From: Cymodocea nodosa
Lineage: Eukaryota; Streptophyta; Magnoliopsida; Alismatales; Cymodoceaceae
Length of the DNA stretch: 64,000 bases
Assembly: GCA_036874045.1 (NCBI GenBank)
Contig: JAZBRI010000003.1
Span: forward strand, 5,716,501-5,780,500
Direction: 5' to 3'
Of this stretch, positions 1 to 12,200 are shown piece by piece. How positions within the stretch are numbered: position 1 is the stretch's first letter; every line of letters starts with the position of its first letter. The translations under genes were made by a program, and so were the position numbers. The notes under the pieces were generated by a model. The model was not told the origin of the DNA. It ran no database searches and saw only the letters and a list, made by a program, of their open reading frames with translations.

Positions 1-282
1 TGTTTAAGGGGAAGACCATGCAATAAGAGCATTTTTGTGAAAGACCCATGAAATGTGTGGATGACCAGTTTCTTAAATCAGTAAAAAATGCAATTAACAA
101 CAATGGTTTGAAAAGGCTGCACCAACCACATGATTTTGCACACCCCCCCCCCCCCCCCATAATCACACATAATCTAGATTATACGTAAATTTCAACCTTA
201 TAAATCTGAACCAAACCAAGTGTTAGACCACTAGAAAGCAGCACCATCAAAAATTTGCATAAACCAGAATGAGAAGAAATAC
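1..282. other. CPSF100 intron 13 (partial)
   Basis: This lies between the donor after exon 13 and the window edge. The next expected CPSF100 exon is not present on either strand here. The only notable item is a C homopolymer near 143-158. Confidence 0.7.
143..158 (+). repeat. Poly-C run of 16
   Basis: A single-base C tract in intron 13. It reads as poly-G in the CPSF100 pre-mRNA. It is prone to length error in sequencing. Confidence 0.9.
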
Positions 283-3200
283 AAGCTTTAGTGGAGCCAC
301 ATGTGCCAGGATAGATTTGACTGAGCGCCCATCAGACCGACCCTCAAAATCCATGTAAACCAATGCACATTTCACTTGCACCTGGAAAAGAAATAATGTT
401 ACTGCAACCAAAATTTCACACAAAAAGACAGTAACTAAAACTAGCATGATCATGTTCCCAACAATGGGTAACACAGTTTACTTTTCCTTGTGTTATAAGA
501 TCTACAAGTAAAAAAAAAAAAAATTCTTAAAGTTCAAGCTCAAACAAGAGCATAATCAATATCAAAAAAGAATTGTCGCCCAAAAAGTGAAAAAGAAATA
601 GAGAATATATAGTAGGTTGATCTTTTAGTTTCAAGACAGAATGCAAAGTACTATGTGAGGATTTTGCTTTAGAGAAAACTACAAATACCATAACAATGAT
701 GATGGTGAAAGTAACTTACAGTCATTTCATTTGAAATGACTTTGGATGGTGTCATATCAAGGAGTAAGTGGGCAGAGCAATCTTCAAGTTTACCATCAAT
801 ATCACCTCCAAGTCCCTGAAATAGAAAGGAATCACATGATTAATCTCTCAAGTCATGTGCTGTCTAGCTTTTCTCACTTATATAATACTTACTAAGCTTT
901 TTTAAAAGCATAAAAGATCCAATTGATAAAGAAAGCCTATAGACTTCTAACCTGCAAGCATTATATCATAAATATTAAGCACCTGTCAGAATTTCTTCAG
1001 TATATAAATGCAAAAAAGCCCACCACTGTTGTGGAAGATAAAACATGATAGAAGTGAATTGGATTTCAGTGGATCAAAAGGCCCCATTCAAGTCACCCAC
1101 CAGCAAGGAAGGCAGCAGCTACCTGATCACTAAGGTTGTATTTTGATTTTGACATTTTCATAGAATCCGACTTCCAACCAGAACCCCATACCCCAGTTTA
1201 TAACAGATTTAATATAGCAAAAACTATCATAGATTCTAACATTAAGTTGAATTCATTTTTTCCAGATTCTAACCATGCATTCCTACACAGGTAATCCAAA
1301 GTTCAAATAAAGGAGATTTATTGTTAGGTAGACAGCTCTAAAAACTCATTGATCTATTATGAACATGAATCTTAAGTAGGGTTCGTGCACTATGAAAATA
1401 AATTTTGCCATTTCATACTATTTGTGCACATGGAGAATGACAGAAAATTTTCCCATCATTCTCCAAGGTATAAAAGGAACTAAACCCCGATTTTCCCATC
1501 CCCCACTTAAAAATCCCAAAAAAAAAACCTACATCCTCTTCTTTCAATTGTTGAGCTCCCGTCTCATCATTAGTCAATTTGTCATCATCATGGTGACATT
1601 CATCTATGTCGTCATTACTCTCATTCCAATGTACTCATTCAAGCACTTTTGTTGCTTAAAACTGCTGCTCACGGTTTCATCATCCAAGCTTGTCATTGTT
1701 GCCCCTTCCTCCATTCACATTGTCATCACACTTTCCTTCACTCACAGTTTCATTGATATTTTTGTTGATAAACCCTCAATTGATATTTTTGTTGGACCCC
1801 CTCTTCACGTTCGCATCGTCAGACCACATGTTGCCAATATCTATGCATTGTTCATTTGTGTTTACTGTGAAATAAACCCTCAATTGATATTTATCATTTG
1901 TTCAATGTAAATTTGTGCATTTATATTTATTGCTTTTTGTTTCAAGAAACAAAATCATCAACATAGTTTACTGTTAACATTGTTGAATGAATATTGTTAT
2001 CATTTTTTTAAGTGTTGTTAACATATCAGTTAAGATGTTGGACCCTAAATGATTAACATGTTTTCTCATGAGTGCATATTAGTGAATGTTTAGTGATTGT
2101 GACGTAAACCACAAATGAATTGCTTGTATTCCCTTCATTTAAATAAATTAATTGATAACTCTCACTATAGATAAAAAGAAAATATGTTGACTTTTTATTA
2201 ATATGAAACACATGTTTATATATGTTAACTTGTATCCACTTGGAAATCAATTCAATGAATTCTTTAGGCAATGACATCATTTGATAAGAAAAAGGAGAAT
2301 GGACAAACATATTTTACATGGACTGCCAAAGGTGATAAAATTGTATTGGCAATCATTTCCAAAGCAATCAGAGAAGGTAATACAAAAACATCAGATGGGA
2401 AGATTAGATAAGAAACCTGAAATAAACTCATTGAGAAATATAATTAGAACATAGGATAAAAGTCGGAGAAGAAAAATGTTGACAGTCATTTAAAGACATG
2501 ATGACAAATGTATAAAAGTTACAAGTCAATATAGGTGGAGTTGGGATTATATTTACAATCACATAGATGTTCTCAACAAAGTCTAGAGTGAATTTGTGGA
2601 GAATTGTTCATCACAATCACCATCCATTTTTTTTTCTTATATTACACATAACAAATATGTTCTTTTTTTCTTTAGAAAAATCTTGAATGTGCGACATGCA
2701 AAGGGAAACCTTGTCCAATTTATGAGCATCTAGTGTTTATCTTTGAAACAAATGTCTCTATAGGAACAACAAGCATGTAACCTCTAGAATTCTAGGATAA
2801 TGTTAATTTGAATGATGATTTCATTTATAACTTTACTCTAGAATTTCCATATCATCACTTGAAAGTATTTGGACAAACATGACAGTAAAGTGATGATCTT
2901 GAAATTCTAGAGTAAAGTTATAAATGTAATCATCATTCAAATTAACATTCTCCTAGAATTCTGGTTGCATCCTTGTTGTTCCCATAGAGACATTTATTTC
3001 GTAGATGGACACTAGGGAGAGGATGGGTTTGACTTGAAAACTTTTCATTAGAATGGCGCATTACCTCCATATATAAACCCCACATTCTATTTCCCTCCTC
3101 TCCTTTCTGCTCTCCCTAAGTGAGAATCTTAGCTCAATAAAAAAACTCTCTCGACTTGAGCACACAACGATGACCCAACGTTGGACTACTTGACCACCTT

Positions 3201-6200
3201 CCAAAATCACCATCGTAGATCTACTAGAGCTTCTTGTCTGCAACTTTGGCACCTACCTTAGTCACCTTCAAACCCTTTGAGACAAGAAGTTGTTTCAAAC
3301 AAGAAATTGATGCAACCCTTAAACACCTCTCTTGCAGTCGCTTGAATGGAAACCCTCGAGATGCCTACACATTGATTTCTCCACACTGATTACTCACATT
3401 TGGACAAAGACACCACCTTTCTCATTGCCAATCACTCACAATCAACTGAATCCCTCTTCACTCAACCACCCAACGAACAACCCAAGCTAACCTCTAGATT
3501 CTCCTTTTTCTCCACATTGATTTCTTGCAATCAAACACTAATGTCCTGCCTTTGGATTCTCCCCCCTTCTCCCTATTGCATTGTCAATACAAACCACCCA
3601 AGGGTTTCTCTACCTCAATTACTATGTGGTTTCTTATAGTCAAGCCTCCTTACAATAATGTCACCAATCGTTGCGGTAACATCACTATTCATTGTAGGAC
3701 ATCATGCTGAAGGAGGAGGAGAAGGGTCAAGGAAGAAGAAGAGAAAAGAAACAAAAAATAATGAAAAAGAAAAGAAAAATAAGAAAGAAATGAGAAAAAA
3801 AGAAAGAAAAATGAGGAGAAAATGAAAGAATAAGTGGATAAATAATAATAAAATAAAATGAGAGGATAAATAAAAATCAAAGAATAACAATAATTAATCT
3901 TATTTCTTAAACTCTTTATTTCAATTTTGACTTTTCTGATTTTCTATTACATACACAAACACCTTTTCTTTTTCTGACTTTCTAAATTTTTCATTTCTAA
4001 CTATACTAGGCTTTATATTTCCTCTAATTCTAAACTTTCTATTGTGCACAGATAGGCCCTAGATGCTCACAAATTAAACAATTTCCCTTTGCATCTTGCA
4101 CATTCAAGATTTTTCTAAAGAACATATCAATTATATATAACATAAGACAAAAAATGGATGATGACTATGATGAACAATTCTAACATTCACAAATTCACTT
4201 CAAACTTTGTTGGTACATTTATGCGACCGTAAATGTAATTCCAACTTCACTCACATTGACTTGTAATTTTCTTGTAAGTTTTATACGTTTGCCATCACAT
4301 CTTTAAATAATTGTAAACATTTTTCATTAGGAAAATTGAAGGATTAGTCCCTTTTATACCTAGAGAATGATGAAATATTGTGCACAAACACTATGACATT
4401 TTCACAATGCACAACTCCCTCCTCCCCCCCCCCCCCCCCCAAGTATAATGTTCTCATGTAAGAAACTCAACATTGATGCCTAAATGCAGTAGAAAATAAA
4501 CAAATATTCTCACAGTTTAATGGGTAAGAAGGTATGTATAAACAAAGATTCTCACAGTTTAATGGGTAAGAAGGTATGTATAAACAAAGATTCTCACAGT
4601 TTAATGGGTAAGAAGGTATGTATAAGACACAAAAATTATGCTATCTTAGAATATAGGAATCTTAATCAGTAAAAGTATGAAAATAGTTGACACAATCATA
4701 AAAGGAAAAATTGATGTAATACGTATGCAAGAGACTAAATAGGTGGTGGAAAATCTAAATAATTTGAGAATAGTAGATTAGTAGTTATAAATAACAATAC
4801 ATAAGAAAAGATAAGTATAAAAATGAAAATGAAGTAATAGTTGATAAAAAGTCTAAAAGATGAAGTTGAGGTAAAAAGAATAGATGATAGGAATTATAAC
4901 AATTAATGTTATAATAGGAGAAGAAATGGTTAATGTTATTAATTTGTATGCACAAGTGGGTTAAAAGAAATGGTTAAACAATAATTTTGGGAAGATAAAG
5001 ATATTTTAGTCCAAAGCTTACAGTCAGTAGGTCAAAAAAACCCACCTCTTTTGTGAAAGATAAAACAGGATAGGAGCTCATGTGGCTACTCACGCATGGG
5101 ATGCTGATGACTGACTGCCACAGAGGTAAATGGATCAATGATGATGACCTCTCTTGCCCAATGTGTGGTATGCTTTCAGATGAGGTTGACCATCTTTTCT
5201 TTGATTATTATATAGTTTCTTGGGTCTGGAGCATGGCATCCCACAGGACAGTGTTGGGAGGGCTGACTCTGCATAATAGGAATGGCTTGTTAAGGGCTGT
5301 GTAGCCAGCATTGAAAGGGAAGATGTCAGGAGCTCGGCATTATCCAGCATGCCATCTGTCAGAGCATATGGCTGACTAGGAATGATGTGGATGGCTGGCT
5401 AGGAATGATTTGGCCTTCAACGTCAAGAGGATATCCCACAAGCAAAACTTGAAAAATGCCATCTCCTTTGTCAGATTCCAGGTGTAAATTGTTGGAATGG
5501 TCTGCTCTGGATGGTTTATCTTGTGTAATGGGGTCGTTGTGCGGAGCTTGTGGTTATAGGTGGGGTTTCTGTGGGGGGTTTTGGTTGATCGATTAACCTT
5601 TTGTATTTGGATGAATCCTACTTTTCTAATAAAAATCCTCCTTATCCTTTTAAAAAAAGGGATAGGAAATAATTGGATTTCAGTGTATCAAAAGGTTCCA
5701 TTCAAATCTCATAGCCACCAACTCAAAAGGTGGCAGGTTCCAGATCACTAAGTTTGTACTTCGATCTTGACATTTTCGTAGAATCTGACTTCCAATCAGA
5801 AACCCCTTACTCCAGTTTTTAGCAGAGTTAGCATAGCTTCTAAAATTAAGCTGAATTCATTTTTTTGTTTGTTAAAGGATTTCTATATAGTTTTCATTGA
5901 TTTAGAAAACGCTTATAATAGAATACCTAATAACCTATTGTAGTAGATTTTAGAAAGAAAATGAATACCAATAAGATATATTAATATTATAAAAGACATG
6001 CATGAAAAAGCAGTTACTAGTGTTACAACTATTTGAAGAAAAATTAGGTAATTTCCTATTGGAAAAAGATTTAAATTTATGTAATTTAACCAAAGACTTC
6101 ACAATAGATAGAATTATCTAAAAAAATGATTCATATTGTTGACCGCACAGAAGGATTATAATTCAAATTGTTGTTATTGTCATTGCCTCAAATTCAAACT

Positions 6201-9200
6201 TTGCATTCCTACACAGGTAGTCCAAAGTCTAGGTAATGGAGGGTTAACATTTGACAGATAGTCAACTATAAAAACTCATCAATTTATTATGAACAATGAG
6301 GTCTAACCCTATTAGCTATGCATTATACCAAATCTTATGTGCCATGACAAGAGAACAATATGGATTGCACATGAGGTTATATGGGCTAATAAGCACATCA
6401 AGATGGATTGTACCAAATATTAAACAATAGTTTTGGGAATATATTGATAATTTAGTCAAAAATTTACTAATTAGTGAAAATTCTTTATTTGAGGGAATTT
6501 ACATAGGCTACGAGAGGAATAGAATAGATGGCATTTTAGTTATAGTAATAAAAACTCTAGTTATTTTAGAAAAGTTAATACTTTTAAGGTAAAAGAAACC
6601 ATTATGAAAATAACATGTGAGAAAGCTATTAGAACAAATGGTATTACTAATTGGTTAACCACATTTTTTCATAAAAAATTAAAGAGTAAAAATATGTCAA
6701 ATGAATGGAGAAAGGGTACTTTTACAACAAAATGAGTTCGGCCAGGCAACTAGAGAAGAAGGGGTGCATCTTATTAAGTGGCGTGAGGTCTGCAAGCAAA
6801 TGAAATCTGGAGATTTAAGGATTAGATCCCTTCAGAGTTTCAATGCAGCATTGCTTTCTAAATGAGTGTGGCATTGGAAAGTTGGGGAGAAGGCTATATG
6901 GGCTAATAAGTTCCACAGAATTTGGAAGTTCGTACAGTTTCTCAGCTGATAAGTTTCAGCATCACCCTTCTGGAAGAAGGTGCTGAAGTTGCAACCGATT
7001 GTCTCTCAATGGATCTCCCACTTTATTAGTTAACAATGGAAGGACCAAAGAACAACCTACTTTTTTTTGGCTGGATAGGTGGGCTGCAGGTCAACCACTT
7101 ATGCAGCTATTCCCTGGTATTTTCAGCCGACCTTGAATCCTGCTGCCCAGGTTTCTGATGTGAGAGCCTCATCCCGTGGCAAATAGGATTGGAATCTCAG
7201 TTTAAGGAAGAACTTAAAAGAGGAATTGCAGGAAATCTTGAAGCTCCTCAATATGCCATCTGAATTTAAAAATTCATCTGAGAGACATAACCGGGTGCTG
7301 TGGGTTGCTAAAGGGGATAGGAAGCACTGTGAAGAAATATTATGATATGCAGCTTTCTTCATTGCAGCTTTACCCTTTACTAAGTCTATTTAGAAATGCA
7401 AATCCCCACTTAAGATTAGGGCATTCTTGTGGTGTTTGAACAGGCGAAGACCTCTTACCAATGAAGCTAGAAATAGATGGGCCAATGTCGGTGACATCAA
7501 TTGCACTCCATAGCAGTGGCAATGAGAACATCAACCGTTAGTTTTTTAAAATGCCAATGTATTCAGATCTTGGGATGCACCTTATCCAATGGTTTACCCA
7601 GGACAACTTAGCTTTCAATTCCCCAGATGATTTCAAGGAATAGAAAGGCTACAACTATTAACAGTAAACTGATAAAAGCCAAGCAGAAGGTACTGCTCGT
7701 CATCAATGCCACTTGCAAGAGCATCCGGTTGGTCAAGAGCACATCCTTTGCACTAATTCTATGCCAGCTTGGGAGAAAATTTTTCAAATGGCAAGGACCT
7801 TTTTCTTTCTTTGGGTTAATACTCTTGAATGCTAATTGCTAACCACACCAGTTAGTATTGTACCATGATGTTCTTATTTCTAATACAATTTACCCTACCT
7901 TTTCCGAGAAAACACTATAATAACCATATTCAAGAATAAAGGTGACATACAAATTTATAATAATTATCATGCTATGAAGTTAACGAACCATAAAATAAAA
8001 TGTTAGGAATAGTAATTGAACAAAGATGAAGGGTCCATTTGATAATGATTATTTTAATCAGCATATGAAAATAAGATGATGTTTTCAATAAAAAATTAAA
8101 AAAACTCATCTTTTTCTCATTTAACATTTTTAGTTTAAATTACATTTTTTTAAGGTAACATATAGAAATAGGTTGCCATATAAATAATAATATTTGGTAA
8201 AGATTACTGAAAAAATGCTACCATATTTTCATACACTAGTTGAAATAATTGTTATCAAATAGCACTTAAAACATACAACTACAATCACAGAAAATCAATT
8301 AGAATTTCTCAAGCAAATCAACAATGAAAGTTATTCACCTACATAAACAACTAATTAAAAATTTCAGAATAAAGAAACAGATTTTCACATAGTTCTCATT
8401 GATTTAGAAGAAGCTTACGATAGAGCACCGAGATGCTTATTATGTGTATTACAAAGGGGAGTACCTATCAACTATATTGATATTATCAAAGACATGTATG
8501 GCAAGTAACTAAAGTTAAAACTATAGACGAGAAATGAATTCCCAATTAACATGGGTTTATACCAAGTTTTGTCTTTGATTCTTAGCATGATTGACTTAAT
8601 CATGGATAAAATAACAGAAGAAAATTCAAGGAAAGATATCTTCATATATGTTATTGAGGACATGATTTTAGTAGAAGTAGGAATTAAATGTGAAATAGAA
8701 TTACAAAGATATAAAAATCCAAACGACTTAGACTTAGCAAGTAAAATACTACATACATGGAGTGTAGGTTTAAAAATGATAGGAATAATGATGAAAGAAT
8801 ATAATTGGATGGTTAGGAAATCCATAAAAGTAAGAATTTTAGATATTTAGGATCTAAAATAACAACGAAAAAATTATGGAATATGTTATTCATAGAAATA
8901 AAGTAACAAAACTTGGAGAAATGAATATGAAGTGTTATCTGACAAAAGAATACCTTAAAATTAAAAGGAAATTTTTACAAAATATTTATTTGCTCAGTTA
9001 TACTTTATGACATAGACCATTAAGCCGTTAAACATGAACATGTACATAAGTTAGTGTATCAAAGATACAAATCTTAAAATGGATAAATGGTAAAAAAAAG
9101 AGAAATTAAGAAATAATTTCGTTCAAAATAAAACAGGAGTTGCACCAATAAATGATAAAATGTGAAAACATAATCTTAGCATATCTATAGAAGGCCTAAA

Positions 9201-12200
9201 GATGTGCAAACAAGGAAAAATAATTCATTAATAATATAGATGTAATTAAAAGAGACCAAAATTTACTTCATTAGAAATAGTGAAAAAGTTTTAAAATTAT
9301 ATAACAAAAGATCTAGTTATAGATAGAAATAAATATAGGAAAAGGATTCATGTGACCAACCCACATATTGAGAATAAAGTATTGATTGGTATTGGATTCA
9401 GATTACTATGAAATGATTCCTATTAGAATTTTAAGCTCTAAGCAAATAGCATAAAGGTGAAGCATAAGAAATGAATGTTTTGATACAAAGAGGCACGTTA
9501 TTGTAATGCTTTTAAGTGTATAAAAAGCTTATTCAGGCCCTTCCTTAATTACCCATTTGTTAATGTATTTTGTGTTGGATCCTTATATGGATCCCTTGTT
9601 ATTCAGATCCTAGGATCTGTTTAGATCATGTACTTATATGGGTGTTAGACCTTGGATTAAGAAACAATCTTTCTTTCTTCTCCAACCTCTCCTACCCTAA
9701 TTACTTGGTATCAGAGCCTAACTAACTACATGATTAGGGTCTCTAATCTTCTCTTGTGTTGAAGAACCAATCAGAAGCCTCTGGTGATTCACACATGTTT
9801 GCGGTCACACACAATTCTCCTTGCGTTTCCATGGTCATGGTCATGCAACCTTCTCCTCACGTTTCCATGTTTGTTGTCATGCATGAGTGGTCACACACTT
9901 GCGTCTGTGGTCAACATGTTCAATCTGATCCAGTAAATGCAAGTGTTCTTGTGCGTGTGCTTGAGTCTATGGAAGTTATGGAGAGTGTTTTGGTAGGTCA
10001 ACCCTGATTCCCAAATGCTCGGTTGATTACTCAATTTTTGTGTTCCATTGTTTTCTTATGTCGTTGGCTAGAGTCATATTGCTAGGCACACTCATCTTCC
10101 TTCCATTGGAGTCATACCGTAAAAGTCTACACAATTTAGCTATCCTCTAAAATTGTTAAACAACTATAATTGTGACTCATGGCCTCATCTTTGGAGAAAC
10201 ATGAAAGTGACATGCTCATTCAAAGTTTTCCTAGTATATCCGAGAAATTAAATGGGTCTAACTATTTAGTTTGGGCTCAAAATTTTAAAAGAAATGTAAC
10301 TACTCACCATCAAGAATCACATCTCACCCTTCCTCCACTAGATACCAAAAGTTCTAAATACAAAGATTGATACACCGATGATATTGTTATTAACTCCTAG
10401 ATGCTAACAAGTATGGAGTCTCATGTGGCCTGGCTCATGGTGTGTCCATGATGAAAACTACAAAAGAAATGTAGGACATCTTGCACTAGACTTATGGCCA
10501 CGACAAAAATATCTCTAAGATCTTTTAGGTTTATAAAGACTTGTTTCAAATCAAGTAGGGAGACAAAACTCCTCAGGAGCATTACAACATATTCAGAGGA
10601 TTAATCAATGAGTTAAACATCTACCAACCTCTAACATAGCCACTTTTCAATGTTATCGAAAGGAACTTATTGTTGCCCTCTATTTAGCTAATATTAATCC
10701 TGATGTTGCATCACAAATTCAAGGACAGGCTTTGAGAGCTAATATGATGTCAAATTTAGTTGAGACTTTTGCCAAGGTTATATGTGTTGTCACCCTAACA
10801 TCTTTAATGTCAACTACAACAATTATAAACTAGTCTTCCTTCATTGCTTTTAGTGGATGTGGACGCAATACAGGAGAATGTAATAATCGTCAATGCCCAA
10901 AATGTCAATGGTGTGGCAAAATTGAACACAAATCAAATAAATGTTGGGACAAATTTTCACATTTAAGACATTTTCAATATACTAATGTTAGATTGGAAAC
11001 TAGGTATACTGTATCCATCTCACAAATTGATTATGAGCATTCCCTTCAATTATAGGAACAAAATTCCACAACTATGAGTACTTAAGCACCCTCCTCCCTT
11101 CCAAGTACGAGTACTGCCCTGATTGCATCCAACAGTAATCCCTAAATAATGGACTCTAGAGCATCCTCTCATGTATTAGGTAATTCCACCTTATTTGACT
11201 ACTTATCCACCATGCATGACAAAACCTCTATTACTATAACTGACGATCGTTCGTGTTCTTTGTCTAGAAAGGAGGGCATTCAAGTCTTTTCTCAGATAAG
11301 ATTAAACGATGTCTTTATGCTCTTGACTTTTCTTTTAACCTCTTATCCGTTAGTACCCTTACTATTCAACTACAGTACTCAAATACCTTCTTTCCTTTTC
11401 ATATTACCTTTTAGAACTTGCAAATAAAGTGAAAGATTGGTTTAACGCATAGGCCACAATTGTCTAAAGCATATCTACTGATTCGTGACAATGTACCTCA
11501 TGGTTTGATTGTATGGATGTACAACACAAATTCTTCCTTTTTGTGACACTATTATCTTGGTCATTCATCTTGGTAAAAACTTTGTCAAGCCATACTGTGG
11601 TTCTCTATCTCTTATTTCAATTGTGAGTCTTGTCAAATTGGGAAGTACACTCATGCTACCTTTAAGAAGTTACATCTTGTGTCGTTTGATCGTATGTTTG
11701 ATCTTATTCACAATGATATTTGAGGTTCTAGTAGGGTTCTGTCTATTTTTGGTCATAAATATTATGTTGTGTTTGTTGATGATTATTCTCGTATAACTTG
11801 AGTTTATTTGTTAAAAGATCATTGCAGTGTCCTTAATGTTTTCACAAATTTCCTTGCTAAAATAAAAAATCAATTTTCTATGTGTCCAAAAATCTAATGC
11901 ACTGATAATTCTTTAGAATTTATGCAAATAGATTTTGACTATTTGTTCCTCCCTCGATATTATTCATTAGAACACTTTTCCTTATACATCACAATAAATG
12001 ATGTCACAAAATGCAAACATCATCACATCATTGATATTGCCCACATCATTATGTTGCAAATGCATGTTACTAAGTTTCTATGGTTTGACATCATTCTCAC
12101 TATCATTTACTTGATCAATCAAATGTCGTCTACACCCTTAGGGAGAGTTATTCCTTTTCAGTGTCTTTATCTTGAAGAATTATTCCTTATTGCCCCTAAG

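Larger units (their letters stand above)
5033..6300 (+). repeat. Dispersed repeat, copy B, split by two LINE insertions
   Basis: Segments 5033-5075, 5660-5870 and 6203-6296 align in order with copy A at 1018-1375. The gaps are an L1-type insertion (5076-5659) and an RTE-like piece (about 5870-6196). Copy A shows what this copy looked like before the insertions. Confidence 0.75.

Noticed and set aside
1392..1910. 172-aa plus open frame as a gene
   Set aside because: Lies inside the foldback element, has no domain, and its composition is AT-rich and unlike the real exons.
4501..4624. CRISPR-like array
   Set aside because: Head-to-tail tandem units without spacers, in a plant genome.
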